The notes beneath the pieces are model-generated. The model searched no databases, had not been told where the DNA came from, and saw only the letters and a program-made list of their open reading frames with translations. 12,922 bases of DNA, taken from contig SKQZ01000019.1 of the NCBI GenBank assembly GCA_007118765.1, forward strand, positions 1 to 12,922, read 5' to 3'. Made by a program: the position numbers and the translations under genes. Positions 1-6,808 of the stretch are shown piece by piece. Position 1 is the stretch's first letter. The number at the start of each line of letters is the position of its first letter. This DNA is from Candidatus Hydrogenedentota bacterium. GTDB taxonomy: Bacteria; Hydrogenedentota; Hydrogenedentia; Hydrogenedentales; CAITNO01.

Positions 1-276
1 ATACCAAAACAGCCGGCTTAATACAACATTTTGCGTAGAATCATATCGCTCAATACGCCATGTTGTGTTGACATGTCAAACGCCTATTGCGCCGTTTTCA
101 CGCAAGAAAACCGCGGGCGTAAGCAGCGTGCCGTCTTGTGCGCAACAGAAAAGATGTCGGGTTGTTTTGGTTAAGAACCACCCCGTATACTGAGCGTCCG
201 GTGGTGGCCGTGCGCTTCCGAAGACGCCGCTCCGTCTTGTCCGCTGACACATCCTGTTCAGGAGGCTCGCTACAGT
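1..276. other. Non-coding region upstream of mazG
   Basis: No convincing gene is visible on either strand. The plus-strand reading frame of mazG is closed by a stop at 172-174, and the only ORFs here are short or shadows. The stretch holds a 12-bp perfect palindrome (TTGACATGTCAA, 68-79), a small inverted repeat GTTTTC/GAAAAC (94-99 and 106-111), a candidate promoter ending at 191, and a second inverted repeat AAGACG/CGTCTT (221-226 and 233-238) that would lie in the mazG leader. No remnant of the N-terminal half of a full-length MazG can be read here. Confidence 0.7.
162..191 (+). promoter_or_regulatory. Candidate sigma70-type promoter for mazG
   Basis: A near-consensus -10 hexamer TATACT (186-191, 5 of 6 matches) follows a weak -35 TTGTTT (162-167) with an 18-bp spacer. 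Transcription would start near 198, giving a leader of about 79 nt before the ATG at 277. That leader contains a 6-bp stem with a 6-nt loop at 221-238. The call rests only on consensus matching; sigma factor preferences of this organism are unknown. Confidence 0.35.
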
Positions 277-741
277 ATGGAACACAACAAGATATCGAAT
301 AAGACTGCGAACATGACTACACATGCTGTCGGCGCTTTTCCACGCGCTGTAACCGTGCAAAAAGCCGCGTCTGAGCAGGGCTTCGACTGGCCTGAAATTG
401 CCGGCGTATTGGACAAGGTCGCGGAAGAGCTGGATGAATTGCGCGACGCCGTCGCCCACAAAGACACCTCCCATGCGTATGCGGAACTGGGCGATTTGCT
501 CTTTGCCGCAGTAAGTGTGGCACGGTTTCTTAACGCCAATCCCGAAACATGCCTGCACGCAGCCACCACACGCTTTGAAGCACGGATGAAACAGGTGACG
601 CAAATTGCCGAAAAAGACGGTATTTCACTGCAAAGTTGCACGCCGGACAGGCTGGATATGCTGTGGGAACAAGCCAAAGCGCTTATGCATCAACAACTTG
701 AAAAAGACCTTGACAAACCGCCCGGGATTCATGCAGACTAG
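277..741 (+). CDS. mazG: MazG-type nucleoside triphosphate pyrophosphohydrolase, single (C-terminal) domain
   Basis: The 154-residue product matches the C-terminal domain of MazG, an all-alpha NTP pyrophosphohydrolase that hydrolyses (d)NTPs to NMP and pyrophosphate. The family hallmarks are visible: VQKAASEQGFDWPEI at about 27-41, the metal-binding EExxE (E50, E51, E54) and the second acidic pair in ELGD (E70, D73), followed by an LLFAAVSVARFL helix. E. coli MazG is about 263 residues with two such domains. Here only one is present and the catalytic residues are intact, so a small active enzyme is plausible. The ATG at 277 is preceded by GGAGG (261-265) with 11-nt spacing; an in-frame ATG at 313 is a possible later start. 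It lies upstream of dnaA in the same orientation but 262 bp away, so co-transcription is uncertain. Confidence 0.88.
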   Translation: MEHNKISNKTANMTTHAVGAFPRAVTVQKAASEQGFDWPEIAGVLDKVAEELDELRDAVAHKDTSHAYAELGDLLFAAVSVARFLNANPETCLHAATTRFEARMKQVTQIAEKDGISLQSCTPDRLDMLWEQAKALMHQQLEKDLDKPPGIHAD

Positions 742-1003
742 CATTCAAGCAACATGATTTTCGGGCGGGAGTAGCCTGCGCCTAACTTTCCTGTAACATA
801 GCCTGAATCAGGGTTGAATTGTTCATGAGTACGTTGTATTCGTTGCAGGTCAGTGATGCACGGAAGGGCAGGCCATAGGCCAAAAATGATGTTGTGCGGG
901 CGAGAACAAGTCACTATGTTTTTGCCTGTGGACGTACGCCTCTTGGGCGTTCGGGTGGATAGCAGTGCGAAAGCATAATCGTAACCAATCAGGGCGGACA
1001 GAT
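742..1003. other. Intergenic region between mazG and dnaA
   Basis: No gene is visible. This is where a dnaA promoter and possibly DnaA-binding sites would be expected. The only DnaA-box-like words are poor: 926-934 (6 of 9 matches to TTATCCACA on the minus strand) and 954-962 (7 of 9). There is no AT-rich unwinding element and no cluster of boxes, so an origin here is not supported. A 5-bp inverted repeat ACGCC/GGCGT (936-950) is present. Promoter-like words (TTGAAT at 814-819; TTGTGC 892-897 with TATGTT 915-920, 17-bp spacer) are too weak to call. Confidence 0.6.
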
Positions 1004-2392
1004 ATGGCAAACGATAAGAACGATGAACACGTATCCGCGTTGGCGGTGGGCTCAAATCCCTGGCGGTTGGCACAGCCTCATTTGCGGGAGGCCTTGGACG
1101 AATACAGTTACAAAAACTGGTTTTCGCAAACCGCATTTGAATCGTATCAAGACGGGGTGTTGACGATTCGTGTCCCAAGTCAGTTTTTTGCCAACTGGCT
1201 GGAGGAACATTATCAGGACGCCGTCCATGAGGCGGTGCGAAAGGTTGCGCCCAGCCTCAAGGCCGTAAAGTATATGACGGGCGAGGTTGCTGTCACGCCG
1301 GAACCCGAAACGCCTGTCGCAACGAAACAAAGCGTAAAGAAAACCGCCCCAAAACCACGACAACGGTACAATGGCTTTAATCCCCGATACACCTTTGACC
1401 GCTTTGTGGTTGGCGCGGGCAATCGCTTCGCCCATGCGGCTACGCGCGCAGTGGAACAATCCCCGGGCCGCGCCTATAACCCGTTGTTTCTGTACGGCGG
1501 CACGGGCTTGGGCAAAACACATCTGATGCAGGCGGCGGGTCAGGGACTTCTGGCCTCCGACCCGAGTTTGCGGGTGGTGTTTATTTCTTCCGAAGAGTTC
1601 ACCAATCAGATGATCCAAAGCATTGCCGACAAAGACACGCAACGGTTCCGCGCCAAATATCGCCGGGTGGACATGCTGCTCATTGACGACATCCACTTTA
1701 TTTCCGGCAAAGAAGCGACACAGGAAGAGTTTTTCCACACGTTTAATTCGCTTTTTGACGCGCATAAGCAGATTGTCATTTCGAGCGACCGCAGTCCCAA
1801 GGAGATGAAGGGGATTGAAGAGCGTCTGGTATCACGATTTGAATGGGGACTGGTCACCGACATCCAGCCGCCTGATCTTGAAACACGCGTTGCCATCCTG
1901 CAAAACAAGGCGAAACAGGACAACATTACCGCGCCGCTTGACGTGCTGCGCTATATCGCCACGTACATCACCTCCAACATTCGGGAATTGGAAGGCGCAC
2001 TGATTACCCTTATTGCCTTCAGCCGCCTGACAGAACAAAAGATCACGTTATCGCTGGCGGAGAATGTGTTGCGCGATCTTATTGGCAGCGAAAAAATCAA
2101 ACCCATCACAGTGGAACAGGTGCAACGGGCGGTGGCTGAACATTTTGACGTGCGCATTGCAGATTTGCGCGGACGCAGCCGGCAACGGCAGGTGGTGCAG
2201 CCCCGGCAATTGGCCATGTACTTGTGCAAGACCCTAATCCCGAGCCTGTCACTCAATGATATTGGCGAGCATTTTGGCGGCAAGGACCACACCACGGTCA
2301 TCTACGCTTGCGACAAGATTACGCGCGATGCCGAAACAGACACCAAAATGCGCCAGACCATCGAACAGCTGACCAAGACCATCCGCTCCTGA
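1004..2392 (+). CDS. dnaA: Chromosomal replication initiator protein DnaA
   Basis: DnaA is an AAA+ ATPase that binds DnaA boxes, opens the origin and loads the replicative helicase. All four domains are present. Domain I (about 17-80) contains the NWF and SQFFANWLEEHY helices. A short Pro/Lys-rich linker is domain II (about 98-122). Domain III carries Walker A GGTGLGKTH (165-173), Walker B LLIDDIHF (225-232), the sensor 1 region SSDRSPKEM (260-268), the arginine-finger segment ERLVSRFEWG (273-282) and NIRELEGAL (325-333). Domain IV ends in the signature DHTTVIYACDKI (428-439), which contacts the DnaA box. I chose the ATG at 1004 (462 residues), preceded by GGGCGG (992-997). A GTG at 965 would add 13 residues and has its own GGGTGG upstream, so the start is not certain. 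Neither dnaN nor rpmH lies beside it; the downstream neighbour is a convergent alr. Confidence 0.97.
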   Translation: MANDKNDEHVSALAVGSNPWRLAQPHLREALDEYSYKNWFSQTAFESYQDGVLTIRVPSQFFANWLEEHYQDAVHEAVRKVAPSLKAVKYMTGEVAVTPEPETPVATKQSVKKTAPKPRQRYNGFNPRYTFDRFVVGAGNRFAHAATRAVEQSPGRAYNPLFLYGGTGLGKTHLMQAAGQGLLASDPSLRVVFISSEEFTNQMIQSIADKDTQRFRAKYRRVDMLLIDDIHFISGKEATQEEFFHTFNSLFDAHKQIVISSDRSPKEMKGIEERLVSRFEWGLVTDIQPPDLETRVAILQNKAKQDNITAPLDVLRYIATYITSNIRELEGALITLIAFSRLTEQKITLSLAENVLRDLIGSEKIKPITVEQVQRAVAEHFDVRIADLRGRSRQRQVVQPRQLAMYLCKTLIPSLSLNDIGEHFGGKDHTTVIYACDKITRDAETDTKMRQTIEQLTKTIRS

Positions 2393-2394
2393 AG

Positions 2395-2418
2395 ACCGGG
2401 GGGCTTCCGGCCGGTTTT
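2395..2418 (+). terminator. Candidate Rho-independent terminator of dnaA
   Basis: Three bases after the dnaA stop codon, ACCGG (2395-2399) can pair with CCGGT (2411-2415), followed by a short T run (2415-2418). The stem is GC-rich but only 5 bp with an 11-nt loop; competing GAAG/CTTC and CCGG/CCGG pairings overlap it. It lies in the 52-bp gap between convergent dnaA and alr, where a terminator is expected. No T run follows on the minus strand, so it would serve dnaA rather than alr. Confidence 0.45.
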
Positions 2419-2444
2419 GACACGTCACGCCCCGTAATCAATGT

Positions 2445-3593
2445 TCAGGCGCCCATGTCTCCTGAAGCACCCGCACCTGTGTATTCCCGGTGAACACGAG
2501 TACCTATGGCAGTCAGGATGTCATAGGGTATGGTGTCGGCAAGGCGGGCCAATTCCTCCGGCGTAATGCATGCGTCGCCATCGGCGCCGATAAGCGTGGC
2601 CGTATCGCCACAGGCAGCGTCGGGCGCCTCGGAAACATCTACAACAATCTGGTCCATGCATACGGAACCACGCACCGGGCAACGTTTGCCCCGGATCAAT
2701 ACGTCCGCCTTGTTGCCCAGCTGGTATTTGTAGCCATCGGCATAGCCAACCGGAAGAACGGCCGTTTTGACAGGCTTGGTGGTTTTATAGGTGCGCCCGT
2801 ATCCGATGGATGCGCCCGCAGGCAGTTCACGGATCTGTACCACAGTCGTCTCCCAGCGCAGCACCCGCTTCATTAACGCCGCGCTTTTGTCCGGCGCCGT
2901 GGGCCACACACCATAGGTCATCAGACCCGGCCGCACCGCATCCAGAATGCTTTCCTGATAATTGACCACGGCCGCGCTGTTGGCGGCATGAGCCATTTCG
3001 TAGGGGAAGCCGGCCTTGTCCACCTGCTTCAGCAACTGCCTGAATGCTTTAATCTGGTCGTGTGTGAATTTGTCGTCCGGAATGTCTGCACAGGGGAAAT
3101 GGGTAAAGATGCCCTGCAAATCAAGATGGGTCATACGACTCACATATTGCAGCGCGGCCAAGGCCTCATCGTAATTGAACCCCTGGCGTCCCATGCCCGT
3201 GTCAATCTTGCAGTGAATTGGCGCCACGCAGTTTGCGGCATGTGCACGGGCGCCAAGTTCTTGCGCCATGTTCAAATCCGAACAGGTCAGTGTTAATTGG
3301 TATTCCAGAAAGAATGGCACTGCGTCTTTGTGCGGATGCACCATGATCAGAATGGGCGCGGTAATTCCGGCGGTGCGCAATGCAATGCCTTCTTCAACCG
3401 TAGCCACCGCCAGCATGGCCGGTTGCACCCGCAACGCGGCGCGGGCAAGCGGCACCAAGCCATGGCCATAAGCATTCGCCTTTAGCACGGGAATCAGGGC
3501 GGCATCGCCACCTGCAAGCCGTCGCACCAGTTCCAGATTGGACACATAAGCATCCAAATCAATGATGGCACGCGATGGATGCCGTCTGATCAT
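2445..3593 (-). CDS. alr: Alanine racemase (PLP-dependent)
   Basis: This 382-residue protein interconverts L- and D-alanine, providing D-Ala for peptidoglycan stem peptides. It has the fold-type III layout of the family at full length. An N-terminal TIM barrel carries VLKANAYGHG (36-45), in which K38 is the PLP Schiff-base lysine. KIDTGMGRQG (129-138), the HAANSAA segment (202-208) and RPGLMTYG (221-228) follow. The C-terminal beta domain contains SIGYGRTY (262-269), where Y265 is the second catalytic base, and CMDQ (312-315). The start is well supported: AGGAGG (3601-3606 on the minus strand) lies 7 nt upstream of the ATG. It is 54 bp downstream of pgsA on the same strand and is convergent with dnaA. 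Nothing suggests truncation. Confidence 0.97.
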   Translation of the reverse strand: MIRRHPSRAIIDLDAYVSNLELVRRLAGGDAALIPVLKANAYGHGLVPLARAALRVQPAMLAVATVEEGIALRTAGITAPILIMVHPHKDAVPFFLEYQLTLTCSDLNMAQELGARAHAANCVAPIHCKIDTGMGRQGFNYDEALAALQYVSRMTHLDLQGIFTHFPCADIPDDKFTHDQIKAFRQLLKQVDKAGFPYEMAHAANSAAVVNYQESILDAVRPGLMTYGVWPTAPDKSAALMKRVLRWETTVVQIRELPAGASIGYGRTYKTTKPVKTAVLPVGYADGYKYQLGNKADVLIRGKRCPVRGSVCMDQIVVDVSEAPDAACGDTATLIGADGDACITPEELARLADTIPYDILTAIGTRVHREYTGAGASGDMGA

Positions 3594-3600
3594 GGCGATG

Positions 3601-3606
3601 CCTCCT
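3601..3606 (-). promoter_or_regulatory. Ribosome binding site of alr
   Basis: The plus-strand CCTCCT reads AGGAGG on the minus strand, 7 nt before the alr ATG (3593). It is a full match to the Shine-Dalgarno core and fixes the start. It contrasts with pgsA just upstream, which has no such site. Confidence 0.8.
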
Positions 3607-3647
3607 GTCGTATGATTGTCAAAAGTGCTATGGAGCGTCCGTCCAAA

Positions 3648-4259
3648 TCACATTTGATGCAGTTTGAGCGCCGTCCAGTTGGCCCATGTAAACTGTACCC
3701 CAGAATAGATGGTATAGGCCGCGACAAAGATGATGCCCACAAGGGACAGGTATTCGAGGCCGGTCATCAGCGTTTCGGGCGCCACCGGAAGTCGCTCACG
3801 CAGCGGCGCCAATGCGAATGCAATTCGGAGCAGGATAACGATTGCAAGTATTACAAACACATAGGTCATCTGAATGGCGGTCTTGGCCTTGCCATAGATG
3901 TTTGCAGGCAACACCACGCCTTCCGAGGCCGCCAAAGAACGCGCTCCGGTAATCAGAAATTCACGCGCCAGAATGGCCACCACTGTCCAACCGGGTATAA
4001 ACAGGTCGGGTACCCGCATCAACATAATGAACCCCGCCACCATCAGTATTTTGTCGGCAATGGGATCAAGCAATTTGCCGAAATTGGTGACCAGGTTCTG
4101 TTCGCGCGCAATCTTCCCGTCATAGTAGTCCGTAATGGCCGCAATCGTAAACATCACGTACGCCGTCAAATAGCAGAGCACGTGATCAAAGGACATTAAC
4201 ACCACAAACAACGCAGCCAATACGCACCGCGCCAATGTCAACATGTTTGGAAGGTTCAT
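3648..4259 (-). CDS. pgsA: CDP-diacylglycerol--glycerol-3-phosphate 3-phosphatidyltransferase
   Basis: This 203-residue integral membrane enzyme transfers a phosphatidyl group from CDP-diacylglycerol to glycerol-3-phosphate, the committed step to phosphatidylglycerol. The CDP-alcohol phosphotransferase signature DxxDGxxAR(8)GxxxDxxxD is complete: D44, D47, G48, A51, R52, G61, D65 and D69. The N-terminal NLPNMLTLAR is typical of PgsA rather than Pss or cardiolipin synthase. Several hydrophobic helices are evident (about 9-22, 28-43, 72-82, 88-104, 126-146, 168-188). The length is slightly above the usual 180-190. No Shine-Dalgarno motif precedes the ATG at 4259; instead an extended -10 element lies so close that the message could be nearly leaderless. 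It sits between rpiB (133 bp upstream) and alr (54 bp downstream). Confidence 0.95.
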   Translation of the reverse strand: MNLPNMLTLARCVLAALFVVLMSFDHVLCYLTAYVMFTIAAITDYYDGKIAREQNLVTNFGKLLDPIADKILMVAGFIMLMRVPDLFIPGWTVVAILAREFLITGARSLAASEGVVLPANIYGKAKTAIQMTYVFVILAIVILLRIAFALAPLRERLPVAPETLMTGLEYLSLVGIIFVAAYTIYSGVQFTWANWTALKLHQM

Positions 4260-4392
4260 GAGAACTGTATTCTACCAGATTCTTGGCTTTGGCCGTCAAC
4301 GCGCCAGCAAGTGGTCGCCTCGCTTATGGATATCTATAACGTTACCCTGAAAGTTAAGGACAACATGATTTGAATATGCACAACACCACGGT
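4260..4392. other. Intergenic region between rpiB and pgsA
   Basis: This 133-bp gap is the longest inside the alr-to-ctpA gene run. It contains a candidate promoter for pgsA (4269-4299) and a 16-bp imperfect palindrome TTATGGATATCTATAA (4324-4339, one asymmetric position per half), which would lie upstream of that promoter. No coding sequence is visible. The gap suggests that pgsA and alr can be transcribed separately from the upstream operon. Confidence 0.55.
4269..4299 (-). promoter_or_regulatory. Candidate extended -10 promoter of pgsA
   Basis: Read on the minus strand, TGGTAGAAT (4277-4269) combines an extended -10 TGn with TAGAAT (5 of 6 matches). TTGACG (4299-4294) gives a 5 of 6 match to the -35 with a 19-bp spacer, which is long but is tolerated by extended -10 promoters. 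The predicted start near 4262 would leave only about 3 nt before the pgsA ATG. Confidence 0.45.
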
Positions 4393-4833
4393 CTATCCCA
4401 GTTTTCGAATACGCCGGCAATGACGTTCGCCGCCGCTAAAGGGTGTTGTCAGCCATATGCGAATAATCGCCTCACATTCATCAACCGGTAAAACGCGGCG
4501 CCCGAGACACAGCACATTGGCGTCATTGTGTTCACGCGCCAACCGCGCCATCTCGGGGGTGACACAGGTAGCAGCCCGAATGCCGCGGTTTCTGTTCGCG
4601 GCAATGCACATGCCAATGCCCGTGCCGCACAACAATATGCCGCTCTCTGCGCGGCCTTCAAGGATGGCGCCACACACGGCATCGGCAAAATCGGGATAAT
4701 CCACGGATTTTGTATCATAGGTGCCGCAGTCAAGTGTCTGGTGACCCAGTGTCGCCACACAACGCATTATTTCCGGTTTGTATGGTGCATCACCTTCATA
4801 TCCGGCATGGTCTGATCCTATGGCAATCATCAT
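4393..4833 (-). CDS. rpiB: Ribose-5-phosphate isomerase B
   Basis: This 146-residue member of the RpiB/LacA/LacB family interconverts ribose-5-phosphate and ribulose-5-phosphate in the pentose phosphate pathway. Family motifs are clear: GSDHAGY (6-12, H9), SVDYPDFA (43-50), GILLCGTGIGM (65-75, with C69 the catalytic base and T71), REHNDANVLCLG (100-111, H102) and the C-terminal GGERHCRR (134-141), which supplies phosphate-binding basic residues. Compared with typical RpiB, about four extra residues (GDAP, 14-17) appear just after SDHAGYE, where the first helix normally begins. Lac-type or allose isomerase specificity cannot be excluded from sequence alone. AAGGAA (minus strand, 4848-4843) lies 9 nt before the ATG. 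It follows tsaC by 41 bp and precedes pgsA by 133 bp. Confidence 0.95.
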   Translation of the reverse strand: MMIAIGSDHAGYEGDAPYKPEIMRCVATLGHQTLDCGTYDTKSVDYPDFADAVCGAILEGRAESGILLCGTGIGMCIAANRNRGIRAATCVTPEMARLAREHNDANVLCLGRRVLPVDECEAIIRIWLTTPFSGGERHCRRIRKLG

Positions 4834-4874
4834 GAAAACAGATTCCTTACAAGGCGGCGGTTCGCCCGCTGCCG

Positions 4875-5498
4875 TTATTGATCCGAGGCGCCGCGTACGG
4901 CAACACCCGCTTCAAGCAACATTGCTTCCGTTATGGGCCCGGCACGCAATATCTGTCCCGTTTCAGGGTTAAATACCGTGGACGGCGGCAGTGCCGTTAA
5001 CGGGCCCGCGTCCAGTACAAGCGCAACACCGGGCAAGGCGGCATCCTCCGCTGTGCGGGCAGGCGGGTGCCCGGACAGGTTGGCGGAGGTGGATGTGATG
5101 GGCCCGCCCCAAGCCCGGCAGAGCGTACGCGCCACGGGGTGCTCAGAACAGCGCACACACAAATAGCCGTTGGGGTCTGTCAACCGACCCGGTGTGTCGG
5201 GCACGGCGTGCAACAACAAAGACAGCGGACCGGGCCAGAACGCTTCCATACACGTGCGCGCTGCGTCGCTGATGGCGACAACATGACGCTCTACATCCGA
5301 AAGTGCATCCACCACAAGCAGCACCGGTCTGTCCGGCTCACGCTCCTTCACAGCAAACAAGGCATCCAGCGCTGTTTCAGAAAAGGGATTGACACCCAGC
5401 CCGTAAACCGTTTCGGTGGGATACGCCACAACGGCTTCCCGTTGAAGCGCGGCGACTGCCGCTTCCATGCCCGCTTCGTCCGCCATCACCCGTTTCAT
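4875..5498 (-). CDS. tsaC: L-threonylcarbamoyladenylate synthase (TsaC/YrdC family)
   Basis: The enzyme makes threonylcarbamoyl-AMP from threonine, bicarbonate and ATP, the first step of t6A formation at position 37 of ANN-decoding tRNAs. The product is a YrdC domain without the C-terminal Sua5 domain. Visible motifs are PTETVYGLG (27-35), the KxR pair in KEREPDRP (51-58), PGPLSLLL (89-96), STSANLSG (136-143) and the nucleotide-site STV (173-175). I chose the ATG at 5498 (207 residues) because it overlaps the rdgB stop as ATGA, a classic coupled junction, and the N-terminus then fits the family. The ATG at 5516 would add six residues (213 total) and lengthen the overlap to 22 nt. The tight coupling with rdgB argues for a shared transcript. 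Confidence 0.94.
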   Translation of the reverse strand: MKRVMADEAGMEAAVAALQREAVVAYPTETVYGLGVNPFSETALDALFAVKEREPDRPVLLVVDALSDVERHVVAISDAARTCMEAFWPGPLSLLLHAVPDTPGRLTDPNGYLCVRCSEHPVARTLCRAWGGPITSTSANLSGHPPARTAEDAALPGVALVLDAGPLTALPPSTVFNPETGQILRAGPITEAMLLEAGVAVRGASDQ

Positions 5499-6091
5499 GG
5501 TCTGGTTTCCAGCCATGCGCGCATTTTCTTGAAAGCCTGTCCGCGATGACTGACAGCGTGTTTTTCGGCATCTTCCATCTCGGCAAAAGTGGCCTCATGG
5601 CCTTCCGGCACAAAAAGCGGGTCATAGCCAAACCCGTTGCCGCCAAAGGGCGACACGGCAATGTGCCCAACTATTTCTCCCTGTTCCACGTGTACCGCCT
5701 CGCCGGGCTTGTAAAATGCCGCACAACAAACAAACCGCGCACTGCGTTCATGCCACGGCGTATCTTCAAGTGCGTCCAGCAGCTTTTGGTTGTTCGCCTC
5801 GTCATCGGCATCAGCACCGGCATAACGCGCTGAAAACACGCCGGGGGCGCCATCCAACGCATCCACCATCAACCCGGAATCATCGGCAATACAGGCCATC
5901 TGCAAGGCGTCGCCATAATAGCGCGCTTTAAGAATGGCATTGCCTTCAAAGGTGGTTTCTGTTTCCTCCGGCGCCTCAATATCCGGGAAATCACGCAACG
6001 ATACAATCTCCCAGGGAAGTCCTTCCAATAAAGCTGCCAATTCGTGGGCCTTGCCAAGGTTGGCCGAACCAATCAACAACGATTCATTCAT
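5495..6091 (-). CDS. rdgB: XTP/dITP diphosphatase (RdgB/HAM1 family)
   Basis: This 198-residue house-cleaning enzyme hydrolyses deaminated purine nucleotides (dITP, ITP, XTP) to monophosphates, keeping them out of DNA and RNA. All landmarks of the family are present: SANLGKAHE (9-17, matching the [ST]xNxxKxxE pocket), TFEGNAILKA (47-56), ADDSGLMVDAL (69-79), GAPGVFSARYAG (81-92), GFGYDPLF (153-160) and AVSHRG (179-184), which contacts the base. The length is typical. Its ATG overlaps the end of rph by 8 nt, with AGGAG on the minus strand about 12 nt upstream. Its end overlaps the tsaC start. The rph-rdgB pairing is common in bacteria and supports both calls. Confidence 0.97.
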   Translation of the reverse strand: MNESLLIGSANLGKAHELAALLEGLPWEIVSLRDFPDIEAPEETETTFEGNAILKARYYGDALQMACIADDSGLMVDALDGAPGVFSARYAGADADDEANNQKLLDALEDTPWHERSARFVCCAAFYKPGEAVHVEQGEIVGHIAVSPFGGNGFGYDPLFVPEGHEATFAEMEDAEKHAVSHRGQAFKKMRAWLETRP

Positions 6092-6800
6092 GTCGCAACG
6101 CTTGCTCCTGAATATACATTAGTTCCCGAACGCCCTTCTCGCCCAGCGTTAGCATGCGATCAAGCATGTCGCGCGAAAAGGGCGCATTTTCCGCCGCTCC
6201 CTGCAATTCAATCAAACCGCCGGCGCCATCCATTACAATGTTCAAGTCCACATCCGCCTCGGCGTCTTCCGCATAGTTCAAGTCAAGCATGGGCGTTCCT
6301 TTTACAATGCCCACACTCACCGCCGCACACGCTCCGGCCAATGGCGATTGTTCAAGGTAGCCGGATTGAACACTCAGTTGAAACGCGTCATTGAGCGCCA
6401 CCCATCCCCCCGTGATGGCGGCGCTTCGCGTGCCGCCGTCCGCTTGAATTACATCACAATCCACCACAACCATACACTCGCCCATGGCCTGCAGGTTCGT
6501 CACGGCACGCAACGCGCGGCCCACCATGCGGCTGATTTCCTGGGCGCGGCCTCGTCGGGCGTTCTCGCGGGAGGCCCGTGTCTGGGTGGCGCTTGGCAAC
6601 ATGGCGTATTCGGCGGTAATCCATCCTTTCCCCTGGCCGCGAATCCATTGGGGCGGCTTCTCTTCAAAGGAGGCGGTGCAGATAACCTTGGTTTCGCCGA
6701 AACACACCAAGACAGAACCCGGCGCGTAGCGGGTAAAGTTTCTTTTAATACTTACGGGGCGCAACGCATCTTCAGCGCGCCTGTCTATTCGCATGGCCAT
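6084..6800 (-). CDS. rph: Ribonuclease PH (phosphorolytic 3'-5' exoribonuclease)
   Basis: RNase PH trims the 3' end of tRNA precursors by phosphorolysis and acts as a ring-shaped hexamer in the cytoplasm. The 238-residue sequence follows the family throughout: DRRAEDALRPVSIKR near the N-terminus, APGSVLVCFGETKVICTAS (26-44), the GWITAEYAMLP stretch (59-69), the arginine-rich ASRENARRGRAQEISRMVGR (76-95), the phosphate-site GGTR (122-125) and the acidic catalytic segment AEADVDLN (180-187). The length is normal. The first ATG (6800) lies 8 nt after the ctpA stop. Most family members begin at the residue matching M3, so 6794 is an alternative start; a weak GGAA (6815-6812) fits 6800 better. It is the second gene of the ctpA-rph-rdgB-tsaC block. 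Confidence 0.97.
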   Translation of the reverse strand: MAMRIDRRAEDALRPVSIKRNFTRYAPGSVLVCFGETKVICTASFEEKPPQWIRGQGKGWITAEYAMLPSATQTRASRENARRGRAQEISRMVGRALRAVTNLQAMGECMVVVDCDVIQADGGTRSAAITGGWVALNDAFQLSVQSGYLEQSPLAGACAAVSVGIVKGTPMLDLNYAEDAEADVDLNIVMDGAGGLIELQGAAENAPFSRDMLDRMLTLGEKGVRELMYIQEQALRHE

Positions 6801-6808
6801 AAAAATTA

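Noticed and set aside
45..55. Direct repeat ATCGCTCAATA shared with 12908-12918, possibly element ends or attachment sites
   Set aside because: An 11-bp match is expected many times by chance in a window of this size. There is no integrase, transposase or tRNA between or beside the copies.
76..603. Minus-strand open frame of 175 codons spanning the mazG start
   Set aside because: It covers a conserved mazG on the other strand, its translation matches nothing known, and it would run through the mazG leader.
742..1003. Chromosomal origin in the mazG-dnaA gap
   Set aside because: There are only two poor DnaA-box matches, no AT-rich unwinding region and no cluster. Skew data across the genome would be needed.
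1052..1765. Minus-strand open frame of 237 codons inside dnaA
   Set aside because: It is antisense to the conserved AAA+ core of dnaA and has no family features.
3579..4199. Plus-strand open frame of 206 codons opposite pgsA
   Set aside because: It is antisense to a clear pgsA with a full catalytic signature, and its translation has no recognisable family pattern.
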